Assembly (NCBI RefSeq): GCF_014201315.1
Contig: NZ_JACHDY010000005.1
Location: forward strand, 367,324-431,323
Length of the DNA stretch: 64,000 nt
Direction: 5' to 3'
Source of the DNA: Edaphobacter lichenicola
GTDB taxonomy: Bacteria; Acidobacteriota; Terriglobia; Terriglobales; Acidobacteriaceae
The notes beneath the pieces were generated by a model that worked only from the letters and a program-made list of their open reading frames with translations, was not told the DNA's origin and searched no databases. Positions 7,982 to 16,086 of the stretch are shown piece by piece. Made by a program: the position numbers and the translations under genes. Positions within the stretch are counted from its first letter, which is position 1; every line of letters begins with the position of its first letter.

Positions 7982-9514
7982 TTATTTTCGCTGTGGGGTG
8001 GGTAGGACGGCGGTGCTGCGGTGGCCGGCTGGGTCTACCGAGCGGACGGCGAAGACTACGTTGTCCTTGGAGATGGCCAGCTTGAGGCTTAGAGCAGAGC
8101 CGGCGGACTCGGAGTCGGTCCAGACGGGCTGGTCGGTCTCGCGAAAGACGACCTCGTAGCTGGTGTTGGCGGGGGCGCTGGCGGGAGGCTGCCACGTGAG
8201 CTCGGTGTTGTTGTCGAGGGCCGTGGTGAGGATGCGGACGTTCTGCGGCTGGCCGGGGGCGGAGGCCAGGGTGGCGAGGGTGGCGGCGTTGAGACGGGCT
8301 ACGTTGGCGACGTAGTTGAAGTCGACGTACTGGAGGAGGTCGCCGTATTGGGTGCCGTCTTCGGTGCGGACGTTCTGGTGCTGGTGGTTGAAGTTTTCTG
8401 TCCACTCGGTGAAGCGGACGGCGGCGAAGCCCTCCTGGTTGAAGCTGGTGTGGTCGCCGCCGCGGAGGAAGCGGTCGCGACGGAAGATGAGGATGGGGTG
8501 GAAGGCGGGGATCATGCGCATGAGGTTGTTGTGCACGCGGCTGCCTGGGGGATTGGGCGCGTGCTGGGATGTGGGGTGGAAGTAGGTGGAGGCGACGTCG
8601 ACGATGGCCCGGGCCAGCTCGCGGGAGGGGGAGTCGCCTTCGGCGCCGAGGGTTTCGATGGCGCGGAGCTGCTCGGGGGTGGCGTTGGCGGGGACGCCTT
8701 CGGAGAAGACGCGGACGGCGGTCTTGTCCTGGATGTTGGGGGGCGTGGTGCTGTTGGGGGTGGTGTCGCCGCCGACGATGTCGTTGTTGAGGACGGCTTC
8801 GAGCTGCCAGTTCTCTTCGCGGGCGAGTTTGGCGAGGTGGGCGCTGCCGTTGAGGCCCTGCTCTTCGCCGGCTACGGCTACGAAGACGATGGTGCTGGGG
8901 AACTTGAGTTTGGAGAGGACTCGGGCGGACTCGAGGGAGACGGCTACTCCGCTGGCGTCGTCGTTGGCCCCGGGGGCTGGGTCGTGGGTGTTTTCGTTTT
9001 TGGAGTTGCGGGAGTCGTAGTGGCCGGTGACGAGGACCATGCGGGCGGCCTGGGCGAGGTCGGTGCCGCGGAGGATCGCGTAGACGTTGCTGATTTTGGT
9101 GGGCTTGGTGATGCGGGCGTTGGGCGCGGTGCCGGCGGGTTCGGTGAAGGTGTCGCGTCTGACTTCGAGGCAGTTGCTGCAGGCGGCGGAGATGGCTTTG
9201 AACTCGGACTCGATCCAGTCGGCGGCGGCGGTGACGCCGGTGTTGGGTGCGAGGTCGGTGTCCAGGCTGGAGAGGGTGCTGCGGTTGTTGAAGGAGACGA
9301 GCTTGGTGATGGTGGCTTTGATGTGGTCGGGGGAGACCTGGGCGAGGGCGGCGGCGATGGCGGGGTCGGCTGGCGCGGGAGTGATGGGCTTGCCGGTGGG
9401 GAGGGGTTGTTGCGCGGGAAGGAGAATGGAGGCGAGCAGAGTGCAGGTGAGGGCGGAGGTGGCGAGGAGGCGGGAGAGGGCCGGGCGTGCTGATGAGGCG
9501 GATCGAGCGATCAC
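7982..9514 (-). CDS. M28 family zinc aminopeptidase, secreted
   Basis: 510 residues with a signal peptide (hydrophobic [16 protein letters not shown], then AQQ). The M28 metal-site motifs appear in order: GHYDSR (first zinc His), PGANDDASG (bridging Asp), [13 protein letters not shown] (catalytic Glu and ligand Glu), NNDIVGGD (Asp ligand) and [11 protein letters not shown] (last His). A C-terminal domain from about residue 425 ([10 protein letters not shown]...[21 protein letters not shown]) looks like a fibronectin type III-like module. It probably trims peptides in the periplasm or outside. A single gene, its stop codon touching repeat copy 1. Confidence 0.9.
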   Translation of the reverse strand: MIARSASSARPALSRLLATSALTCTLLASILLPAQQPLPTGKPITPAPADPAIAAALAQVSPDHIKATITKLVSFNNRSTLSSLDTDLAPNTGVTAAADWIESEFKAISAACSNCLEVRRDTFTEPAGTAPNARITKPTKISNVYAILRGTDLAQAARMVLVTGHYDSRNSKNENTHDPAPGANDDASGVAVSLESARVLSKLKFPSTIVFVAVAGEEQGLNGSAHLAKLAREENWQLEAVLNNDIVGGDTTPNSTTPPNIQDKTAVRVFSEGVPANATPEQLRAIETLGAEGDSPSRELARAIVDVASTYFHPTSQHAPNPPGSRVHNNLMRMIPAFHPILIFRRDRFLRGGDHTSFNQEGFAAVRFTEWTENFNHQHQNVRTEDGTQYGDLLQYVDFNYVANVARLNAATLATLASAPGQPQNVRILTTALDNNTELTWQPPASAPANTSYEVVFRETDQPVWTDSESAGSALSLKLAISKDNVVFAVRSVDPAGHRSTAVLPTPQRK

Positions 9515-9686
9515 GAAATCTTCTCCTTGTGCAAAAAAACTGTTGTGCTGGGTAAATCGTATGCTTGACGTGGGAGCGGGAGGGCCGCTAAATAAATAGC
9601 AAGGATAAATAGCCAGGACGTCCGCGGGGATGTTCCTGTAATCCTATAGACGGGCGAGTGGGCCCAAAGACCCTGGAGGCACGATC

Positions 9687-9887
9687 ATGGCTGTTGTTTG
9701 TCCGGAATGCGATAACCCGATTGTGGTTGACGTCGATGAAGTGGAAGAGGGAGAGACGGTGCAGTGCGATGAGTGCGGCGTCGACCTCGAGGTGGTTTCG
9801 GTGGACCCACTGGAGTTGGCGGCTATCGACGAGGCGGGTTATGACGATGAAGATGTGACGCATACCGACGATGAGGAAGAGGAGTAA
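9687..9887 (+). CDS. LysW-like zinc-ribbon protein
   Basis: 66 residues, strongly acidic. CPEC at 5-8 and CDEC at 27-30 form a four-cysteine zinc ribbon of the TFIIB/LysW type. In LysW the C-terminal EDWGE glutamate carries the growing lysine or arginine precursor. Here the tail is DDEEEE, so the EDWGE signature is absent and carrier function is doubtful. No lysine or arginine genes are adjacent. GGAGG precedes the ATG. It may form a short unit with the next gene (38 bp gap). Confidence 0.8.
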   Translation: MAVVCPECDNPIVVDVDEVEEGETVQCDECGVDLEVVSVDPLELAAIDEAGYDDEDVTHTDDEEEE

Positions 9888-9925
9888 CAGCTGATCCGGA
9901 TGGGGATAGCCGTATACTGAAAGTT

Positions 9926-10312
9926 ATGAAGCGTACTGATCTCTTGCTCCGTTCGTTTGCTGGTAAGGTGATTCTCGCCTCTTGTGCGATGGTGGCTGTC
10001 GCGGGTGCTGCGCCGTCGGTCTCTGCGGTTGCGGAGCAGCGGGGGCCTGTGCAGCGGGTTGTGCAGGGCAAGGTGACCGATAGCGGCGGGGCGATTGTGA
10101 AGGGTGCGGTGGTGTACCTGAAGGATGACCATAGCCTGACGGTGAAGAGCTTTTTTTCCGATGACGAGGGCGCCTACCGTTTTGGGCAGCTGGCACAGAA
10201 TACGGACTATGAGATCTGGGCGGAGAGTAACGGGAAGAAGAGCGCCGTGAAGACGATCAGCTCGTTCGATAACAAGAATCAGTTTTTTATTGATTTGAAG
10301 ATCGGGAAGTAG
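9926..10312 (+). CDS. Secreted carboxypeptidase-regulatory-like (transthyretin-fold) protein
   Basis: 128 residues. A signal peptide covers about the first 35 residues (VILASCAMVAVAGAAPSVSA). The remainder is one CarboxypepD_reg-like beta-sandwich: VVQGKVTDSGGAIVKGAVVYLKD, FFSDDEGAYRFGQLAQNTDYEIWAE and a final FFIDLKIGK. Such domains occur singly or at the N-terminus of TonB-dependent receptors in Acidobacteriota; here it stands alone, with unknown role. It sits just downstream of the LysW-like gene and ends 2 bp before repeat copy 2. Confidence 0.8.
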   Translation: MKRTDLLLRSFAGKVILASCAMVAVAGAAPSVSAVAEQRGPVQRVVQGKVTDSGGAIVKGAVVYLKDDHSLTVKSFFSDDEGAYRFGQLAQNTDYEIWAESNGKKSAVKTISSFDNKNQFFIDLKIGK

Positions 10313-10314
10313 CT

Positions 10315-10418
10315 GTCCTGCCGGACGGGCGCCCTGCGCGGGCAGCGGTCACTTCGTGACGCGTATACCTTTTCTGGGTGGGATGAGCCTCGGTGGTCCT
10401 CCCTTTGTGTGGAACGGT
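10315..10418. repeat. Palindromic junction element, copy 2 (single arm)
   Basis: GTCCTGCCGGACGGGC, GCGGTCACTTCGTGAC, GTATACC and a shortened GGTCCTCCC. It fills the whole gap between the stop codons of two convergent genes (10312 and 10419). Confidence 0.85.
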
Positions 10419-10898
10419 CTAGTCGGCGATGCCTGGGTTGGGTGGGTCTACACCGAGGGCTGTGGCCAGGGCGATGAGGTGGTCCTGCTCCTGCATGAGG
10501 ATCTCGCGGATGGACTCGCCGATGGCGAACTCGTTGAGCTCATCGCACTGGCGGATGCGGCGGCGATAGTTGGCGATAGTCACCTTCTCGTTTTCGAGAT
10601 CGAAGCGGAGCATGTCCTCATTTTTTTCTGAGGTCTTGACAGGCTTTGGGGTGACAGAGGGCATGCCACCGAGATAGTCGATATGGTTGGAGAGGGCGAT
10701 GGCGTGGGCGAGCTCTTCGGTGGCGTGGACGGCGAGCTCGTCGGCGATGTTCATGTACTGCGCGCCCTTGAGGACCTGCGAGTAGTTGACGTAGGAGATG
10801 ATGGCTTGATATTCGCGGGAGAGATCTTCGTTGAGGAGGTCGATTAGTTTTTCGCGGGTGACGGCGGTGGTTGGTGCGATTGTTTTTTGGGCGGGCAT
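10419..10898 (-). CDS. Ferritin-like (bacterioferritin-type) protein
   Basis: 159 residues, a four-helix ferritin-like protein. Metal ligand candidates are Glu in LSREYQAIISY, the E..H pair in HATEELAHAIALSNH, and QEQDHLIAL near the C-terminus; LGGMPS is the usual turn after helix two. It may store iron or protect against peroxide. The start at 10898 has GGAGAAG upstream; the longer 11045 start is not supported. It could instead be a ferritin-like DUF892 or rubrerythrin-type protein. Convergent with the preceding gene. Confidence 0.8.
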   Translation of the reverse strand: MPAQKTIAPTTAVTREKLIDLLNEDLSREYQAIISYVNYSQVLKGAQYMNIADELAVHATEELAHAIALSNHIDYLGGMPSVTPKPVKTSEKNEDMLRFDLENEKVTIANYRRRIRQCDELNEFAIGESIREILMQEQDHLIALATALGVDPPNPGIAD

Positions 10899-11085
10899 TT
10901 CTTCTCCAGTCGATTCTGCGATAGCGGTCTTCCGGGTGAGATGCAGGAATGGAAGTGCACGTTGGGGCGGCGAGTAAAAACGAATCGACATTGCCGCATT
11001 AACAGTCGCAATAACGGATTCCTCCGCTTGGTTGTGGAATGCCAAGGACAGCCGGGTTAGACAGCAATGCGAGCAGAGGAGGAAG

Positions 11086-11973
11086 CTACAGCGGGTAGGA
11101 CTTTAGCCAGGTGCGGAAGGCGGGGCCGAGGTCCTTGTGCTTGAGGGCGAGCTCTACGGTGGCGCGGAGGAAGCCTTGCTTGTCGCCTGCGTCGTGGCGC
11201 TTGCCTTCGTAGCTGAAGCCGTAGACTTTTTCGTGCTGGAGGAGAGCCTTGATGCCGTCGGTGAGCTGGAGTTCGCCGCCTGCGCCGGGGGTGATGTGCT
11301 CGAGCATGTCGAAGATGCGCGGGGTGAGGATGTAGCGACCGATGATGGCGTTCTGCGAGGGCGCGTCTTTGGGTTTGGGTTTTTCGACAAGGTTTTTGAC
11401 GGTGAGCAGGCGCGGGTTTTTGGGGTCGGGGGTGCAGTCGAGGCAGCCGTAGTTCTGGATGGCTGCGCCTTCGACGATCTCGGAGCCGAGGATGCTGGAT
11501 TGGGTTTCGTTGAAGGCTTCGACCATCTGCTTCATGCAGGGGATGGTGGCGTCGACGATGTCGTCGGGGAGGAGTACGGCGAAGGGTTCGTTGCCGACGA
11601 GCTCTTTGGCCATGAGGACGGCGTGGCCGAGGCCGAGGGGTTGGGGCTGGCGGGTGTAGGTGATCTTGGCGAGCTTCGAGACCGAGCGCGCTACTTCGAG
11701 GAGTGCGGTTTTGTGTTTCGCGGCGAGGGAGGCTTCGAGTTCGGGGCTCGAGTCGAAGTGATCTTCCATGGTGGATTTGCCGCGGCCGGTGACGATGATG
11801 ATCTCGGTGCAGCCGGCGGCTACGGCCTCTTCGACGCCGTACTGGATGAGGGGCTTGTCGACGAGGCAGAGCATCTCTTTGGGCATGGCCTTGGTGGCGG
11901 GGAGGAAGCGGGTGCCCATTCCTGCGGCTGGGAAGACTGCTTTACGGATTTTCTGGTTCATGATTGGTGTCAT
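11086..11973 (-). CDS. galU: UTP-glucose-1-phosphate uridylyltransferase
   Basis: 295 residues. Makes UDP-glucose from glucose-1-phosphate and UTP, supplying polysaccharide and envelope synthesis. The nucleotide-binding AAGMGTRFLPATKAMPKEML motif lies at about residues 16-35, followed by DKPLIQYGVEEA, LLPDDIVD, NLVEKPKP and GGELQLTDGI, all GalU signatures. Start 11973 is used; a second ATG four codons later (11961) is equally possible, and neither has a strong ribosome site. A single gene. Confidence 0.95.
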   Translation of the reverse strand: MTPIMNQKIRKAVFPAAGMGTRFLPATKAMPKEMLCLVDKPLIQYGVEEAVAAGCTEIIIVTGRGKSTMEDHFDSSPELEASLAAKHKTALLEVARSVSKLAKITYTRQPQPLGLGHAVLMAKELVGNEPFAVLLPDDIVDATIPCMKQMVEAFNETQSSILGSEIVEGAAIQNYGCLDCTPDPKNPRLLTVKNLVEKPKPKDAPSQNAIIGRYILTPRIFDMLEHITPGAGGELQLTDGIKALLQHEKVYGFSYEGKRHDAGDKQGFLRATVELALKHKDLGPAFRTWLKSYPL

Positions 11974-12109
11974 CAGTTTCTTGGATGCAGGTTTGACTTT
12001 GAAAATGCTAACAGGGCTGGAGGACGGGTGGGATAGTCCGATCGGGTCGGGAAGAAAGTTGGATGCTTGAAATCAGCAGGCACTTTATGGGCGTTTGGGC
12101 CAAAGGAGA

Positions 12110-12442
12110 CTATGCCGTAAGTGCGTGGTTGAGTTTGTACGATTTTCTTATTGGCTTGGCCCGCTGAATACGCGATAAACGTTTGGGGGTGTTCATGGCT
12201 TCCCACAGGTCTGTCCGGCGCTGTGTGTTCAGCCAGAAGTCGGCGGAGTTGCCGAACACACGTCCCAGGATTAATGCAGTATCTGCGGTGATCGCACGCC
12301 GGTTACGGCACAGCTCGTTGATATGCTTCCGTGGCAGCCCCGTTTTTTCTGCTAACTCGATCTGAGTTATGTTTAGCGGCTCCATGAACTCTTCCATCAA
12401 CATCTCACCCACTGTGACTGGCTTTCTTTTTGTGTCCAACAT
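12110..12442 (-). CDS. higA: HigA family antitoxin
   Basis: 110 residues. The XRE-type helix-turn-helix (ITQIELAEKTGLPRKHINELCRNRRAI, residues 25-51) is followed by the HigA signature ALILGRVFGNSADFWLN. It binds and neutralises HigB and represses the operon through operator DNA. GGAGAG precedes the ATG. It is second in the operon, the usual HigBA order of toxin first, with 88 bp between the genes. The palindrome at 12823-12859 is its likely operator. Confidence 0.92.
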   Translation of the reverse strand: MLDTKRKPVTVGEMLMEEFMEPLNITQIELAEKTGLPRKHINELCRNRRAITADTALILGRVFGNSADFWLNTQRRTDLWEAMNTPKRLSRIQRAKPIRKSYKLNHALTA

Positions 12443-12530
12443 AGAGGCTCTCCGTTACCGGTTTCCCGGCTCGCTCCTTTTCGTCTGCACTCTCAATCGG
12501 TCGATATATACAAAACTGATAGCACGAGGT

Positions 12531-12821
12531 TCATCGATAAGAATGGTTGTCTAAATAGACTTGAGCAGCTTTGCCGCCGTTCCATTGGAATACCAGCCGC
12601 CATTGATCGTTGACCCTGATTGAGTGCCAATCTTCCAATTTGTCTTTCAATTTCTCGAAGTGGTTGCTGGGTGGGACGCGAAGGTCCGCGTCGCTGGTTG
12701 CATCGTCGAGTAACTGCAATTTCCGGAATAGCCTGTCTTCCAGGTTGGCAGGAATTTTCTTCGAATGGGCATCGTTTTCAAAGAAGTTCCTGAGCCAGGT
12801 TTCGCGCCAACTCGTGATCAT
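12531..12821 (-). CDS. higB: HigB family toxin (RelE fold mRNA interferase)
   Basis: 96 residues from the ATG at 12821. RelE/HigB features are RLFRKLQLLDDATSDADLRVPPSNHFEKLK and the terminal SIRVNDQWRLVFQW core, with basic and aromatic residues that in the family cut ribosome-bound mRNA. The start at 12821 matches the usual N-terminus (MITSWRETWL); the 12839 start would lie inside the operator palindrome. Because that palindrome begins 1 bp upstream of the ATG there is no room for a normal ribosome site, so translation may be leaderless. Confidence 0.9.
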   Translation of the reverse strand: MITSWRETWLRNFFENDAHSKKIPANLEDRLFRKLQLLDDATSDADLRVPPSNHFEKLKDKLEDWHSIRVNDQWRLVFQWNGGKAAQVYLDNHSYR

Positions 12822-12822
12822 T

Positions 12823-12859
12823 GTACGACACTGTACCACACAGCGGTACAGCGTCGTAC
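12823..12859. promoter_or_regulatory. Inverted repeat at higB start: likely HigA operator
   Basis: GTACGACACTGTACC, a 7-base spacer, then GGTACAGCGTCGTAC: 15 bp arms with one mismatch, ending one base before the higB start codon. The position and symmetry fit autoregulation by the HigA helix-turn-helix. Its right edge touches the stop codon of the DUF885 gene. Confidence 0.8.
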
Positions 12860-14694
12860 TACAGGACGGGGGAGTCGTCTTGGAGCATGGCTTTGCGGAC
12901 GATTTTGATGGGGGCGAAGCCCTGGCGCATGAAGTTGTCGTGGAAGGTCTGGAGGTTGAAGGCTGCGCCTTGTTTTTGCATCATGTCGGCGCGGAGCTTC
13001 ATGATCTCGAGCTTGCCGAGGGTGTAGTAGAGGTAGGTGGCGTCGACGGTGCCGCGCTTGGTTTCGACGAGACCGACGGAGTGGGACTGGTAGCCGTCGG
13101 TGACGAAGAAGTTGACGGCTTGATCGAATGTGGACTGGCCGGTGTGGAGCTTGATTGAGTTGACGAAGCGGGCGTCGCGGAGGAGGGCGTCCTGGATCTG
13201 GCCGAGGCGGATGAGTTTGGCTTCGCGCTCGTTCTGGGCGCCGGTGCCGGGTTGACCGTAGCCCGGATTCGCGCCTGCAGCGCGAGGATTTGGGGCGCTC
13301 GCATAGCCCTGGTCGAGCATCATCTGTTCGGTGTAGTGGGCCCAGCCTTCGATGTTGGTGTTGGCGCCGAGGATCTTGCGGACGGTGGAAGGAAACTGCG
13401 GGGTCCAGAGGAACTGGACGTAGTGGCCGGGGTAGGCCTCGTGGACGCTGGTGCTGATGACAGTGCCTACGTTGAAGGCAGCCATGTGCTCGGCGATGTG
13501 CTCTGGGGTCCAGGTTTTTTCAGGCAGGGTTACGTTGAAGTAGGCCTTGGTGGAGTGGGTTTCGAAGGGGCCGGGAGGGTCCATCGATGCCTGCGTGGTG
13601 GCGCGCATGAAGGGCGGGGTTTCTTCTAAGGTGGGCTCGACCTTGGAGGGGATGGTGATGATGTGGTGGGTGTTGATGAAGTCGATGAGGCTGGCGAAGG
13701 TGTCGTTGAAGGTGCTTAGGAGCTTGTCGGGCGCGGGGTGGATGGTGGCTAGTTCGGCGAGGACTTGTTGCGGGGTTTTGGTGGGGTCGACTTCTTTGGC
13801 TACGCGGGCGAACTCGGCTTGATTTTTGTGCAGGTCGGCGTAGGCGATCTCGAGGAGGCGGTCGAGGGGGATGTCGACCATCTCGTCGTAGCTGAGTTTT
13901 TTGGCGAAGGTGTCGGCGCCGAACTTGAAGTCGCCGTTGGAGCGGGGGAGGAGGTCGGACTTGAGCCAGGCGGCGTAGGACTTGAGGGCTTCGATGACGG
14001 CGGCGTTGGATTTGGCGAAGGCGGCTTTGGTGTCGGCGCCGGAGGCCGCTTCGGGTCCAGACAGGAAGGCGGAGGGGACGTCGGTCTGGAAGAAGCCGAT
14101 GATGTCGTCGATCTGTTCGAGAGCTATTTCGGTGTAGATGTGCGGGGGATTTTTGAGGTTCTTGCGGGCTTCGAGGAGGACTTGCGGCATCTGCTTTTCG
14201 CGCTCGACTAAGGCTTTGAGGCGGGTGTCGGCGGAGGCGTAGGGGCGCTCCATGATGACGAAGGCGGAGTTGGTGATGCCGGAGGAGTAGTTGTCGGGAT
14301 TCTTCTCCCAGGGGCGGATGACTTCGAGGGTGAGGAGGGTGCTGCGGATGCTGTTGAGGAGGATGGCGCGGTCGCCGGCTACGGAGGCGTCGAGTGCGGA
14401 GGGGTCGATGGCTTCGACTTTCTTCTCGTAGGTGTGGAGGGCGGTGATTTCTTTCTGGATGCTTTGGGCGGAGTAGTCCTCGAGCTTGTCGTCGTACTGG
14501 TGGAGTCCGGCGGAGGTGCCTGCGGTGGGGCCGAAGTGGAAGTAGACGTCGGAGAAGTACTGGTCGGCGAGGTAGTTGAAGGTTTGAACGCCGCCGTCTG
14601 CGGAGAGGTGCTGGGCTTGGGCGGGCCGCAGGTTGGGGAGGAGGGCGAGAGCGGCGACGAGGAGGGTTTTGGGGGCGAAGATGCGGCTGGCCAT
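12859..14694 (-). CDS. DUF885 family secreted metallopeptidase
   Basis: 611 residues with a signal peptide (LLVAALALLPNLRPAQA). DUF885 proteins carry a zinc-type HExxPGH motif, here HEAYPGHYVQF in the C-terminal third, followed by the conserved GWAHYTEQMM segment that supplies a further Glu, and the YYTLGKLEIMKLRAD stretch. The overall length is typical. Substrate unknown; related proteins are regarded as peptidases or carboxypeptidases. The cupin gene 14 bp upstream on the same strand may be in the same unit. The stop codon overlaps the edge of the higBA operator. Confidence 0.9.
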   Translation of the reverse strand: MASRIFAPKTLLVAALALLPNLRPAQAQHLSADGGVQTFNYLADQYFSDVYFHFGPTAGTSAGLHQYDDKLEDYSAQSIQKEITALHTYEKKVEAIDPSALDASVAGDRAILLNSIRSTLLTLEVIRPWEKNPDNYSSGITNSAFVIMERPYASADTRLKALVEREKQMPQVLLEARKNLKNPPHIYTEIALEQIDDIIGFFQTDVPSAFLSGPEAASGADTKAAFAKSNAAVIEALKSYAAWLKSDLLPRSNGDFKFGADTFAKKLSYDEMVDIPLDRLLEIAYADLHKNQAEFARVAKEVDPTKTPQQVLAELATIHPAPDKLLSTFNDTFASLIDFINTHHIITIPSKVEPTLEETPPFMRATTQASMDPPGPFETHSTKAYFNVTLPEKTWTPEHIAEHMAAFNVGTVISTSVHEAYPGHYVQFLWTPQFPSTVRKILGANTNIEGWAHYTEQMMLDQGYASAPNPRAAGANPGYGQPGTGAQNEREAKLIRLGQIQDALLRDARFVNSIKLHTGQSTFDQAVNFFVTDGYQSHSVGLVETKRGTVDATYLYYTLGKLEIMKLRADMMQKQGAAFNLQTFHDNFMRQGFAPIKIVRKAMLQDDSPVL

Positions 14695-14708
14695 ATGGTG
14701 CGACCAGT

Positions 14709-15194
14709 TTACGGTAGAGCGAAGAGGACTGCTCCTTTGTTTGGGAGAGACGGGGATGGGGCTGGAGATGGGAGGGCGGCCGGGATGATGTCGTAGCGCG
14801 CCATGACGCTGCCGATGTAGGCGAGGTTGGGAGGGTCTTCGGCGCGGAGTGCTGCGGCGAGCTCGAGGAAGTAGTCGGGACCGAGGAGGCCTGGGGTGAG
14901 CAGGCAGATGATGCGTGCGGTGGACTGCTGGTCGTTGAGGCAGGAGTGAACGGTGCCGCGGGGAATGTGGAGCTGCTGGCCGGGGTGAAGGGTGATCTGG
15001 CGCTGATCGACGATCCAGGTGGTGATGCCGTTCATGCCGAAGACGGTCTCGTCGGAGTTGCGGTGCAGGTGGGGAATGTTGAGTTGGGCGTGAGGCGGGA
15101 TGATGACTTCGAAGAGGTCCGCGGCACCCTGGGTTTGATGATGGCTCTGGAGAAAGGTGATGCTGAGTTTGCCGATCTGGATGGGTTGGTACAT
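14709..15194 (-). CDS. Cupin domain protein
   Basis: 161 residues. A single cupin barrel: IIPPHAQLNIPHLHRNSDETVFGMNG is motif 1 with two His and a Glu as metal ligands, and LHPGQQLHIPRGTVHSCLN is motif 2 with the last His. It may be an enzyme or a small-molecule sensor; nothing narrows this. The start at 15194 has AAAGGGG upstream; an in-frame GTG at 15239 lacks a ribosome site. It precedes the DUF885 gene by 14 bp. Confidence 0.85.
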   Translation of the reverse strand: MYQPIQIGKLSITFLQSHHQTQGAADLFEVIIPPHAQLNIPHLHRNSDETVFGMNGITTWIVDQRQITLHPGQQLHIPRGTVHSCLNDQQSTARIICLLTPGLLGPDYFLELAAALRAEDPPNLAYIGSVMARYDIIPAALPSPAPSPSLPNKGAVLFALP

Positions 15195-15310
15195 GGAACC
15201 CCTTTCCGTCTCGATGAGCTGGACGACTTCGCTAGCCACTTAGTAGGACACCGAATTAGGGAAAATGTTACAGGGAAGGAGCGAGTCCACCGACAAGGAA
15301 GACGGAAAGA

Positions 15311-15350
15311 TTACATGGCGGTGACAATAGTTACATGGTGGTGACAAAAG
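15311..15350. repeat. 20 bp tandem direct repeat TTACATGG.GGTGACAA.AG
   Basis: Two adjacent 20-base units differing at two positions, between the cupin and DUF3224 genes. A related GTTACAGGG word lies about 40 bp upstream. Repeated GTGACA/TTACATGG words are seen at ends of some insertion sequences, so this could be an IS end remnant, but no transposase is present. Confidence 0.7.
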
Positions 15351-15354
15351 ACGG

Positions 15355-15843
15355 CTATTGAGGCTGTGGAAGGGTGTATTCGAAGTCGTAGGAGTGTTTG
15401 CCGTCAACGATGTTGATGGACATTTTGCCTGCGAGGCCGGTGAGCTGGCCGGTGGCTGAGTCGGGGACCACGGTGACGCTGAGTGTGGGGGTGCTGCGTG
15501 TCATGGTGCCGGTGTGTTGGAGGATGAAGGTGCCGGTGCGGCCTTTGAGGGTGCCGGTGACGATCTCAAGGGCTACGTAGCCTCCTGAGGATCCTTTGGC
15601 TGCGGAGCCTGCGGCGAGCATGGTGCCTTTGCTGGTGGCTTCGAGGTCGCCGTGGAAGTGCTTGTCGAGGAGCATGCGGGCGATGGCGGGGCTGCCGGCG
15701 GTTTCGTCGGCGGGCTGCGGGGCTATCTTGACTTCGAAGGGGCCGGTGGCGTGTTGGGTGGCTTCGGCTGCTTTGGTTGCCTGGGGACTGGCTGGTGGGG
15801 TGAAGGTGAGGGTGAGGAGGAGGCAGAAGGGAAGGGTCTTCAT
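15355..15843 (-). CDS. DUF3224 domain protein, secreted
   Basis: 162 residues with a signal peptide (LPFCLLLTLTFTPPASPQ). The DUF3224 pattern is clear: GPFEVKIAPQP, KHFHGDLEATSKGTMLAAG, SGGYVALEIVTGTLKGRTGTF, LQHTGTMTR and LTGLAGKMSINI..HSYDFEYTL. This is an allene-oxide-cyclase-like or calycin-like small beta barrel of unknown role; most relatives lack a signal peptide, so the exported form is of note. A single gene. Confidence 0.88.
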   Translation of the reverse strand: MKTLPFCLLLTLTFTPPASPQATKAAEATQHATGPFEVKIAPQPADETAGSPAIARMLLDKHFHGDLEATSKGTMLAAGSAAKGSSGGYVALEIVTGTLKGRTGTFILQHTGTMTRSTPTLSVTVVPDSATGQLTGLAGKMSINIVDGKHSYDFEYTLPQPQ

Positions 15844-15963
15844 GTTGCGGCCATCATCGGCTCTTGGTGGGAGGGAGTCAATGAGGATGTGCGGTTGGGC
15901 TTTGTGACTTTCGTGGCTTCGTGGCAGAAAGGTTCGGATAGTCGTGGTGTGTTGAGTTCTTCG

Positions 15964-16073
15964 GGATCCTTCGCTGCGCTCAGGATGACAGCAAAAACAG
16001 GCAACGGCAAAGGATGACAGCAGGAACAGGCGACGGCACGAGAGGAAGCAGGTTCCTTCGCTGCGCTCAGAGG
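15964..16073. repeat. Two copies of CCTTCGCTGCGCTCAG dispersed motif
   Basis: GGATCCTTCGCTGCGCTCAGGATGACA (15964-15990) and GTTCCTTCGCTGCGCTCAGAGG (16052-16073), joined by near-repeats of AGGATGACAGCA and CAGGC.ACGGCA. It lies just downstream of the mfd stop codon and is related to the motifs at 5949, 22220 and 32162. Confidence 0.6.
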
Positions 16074-16086
16074 ACGAGAGCGGAGG

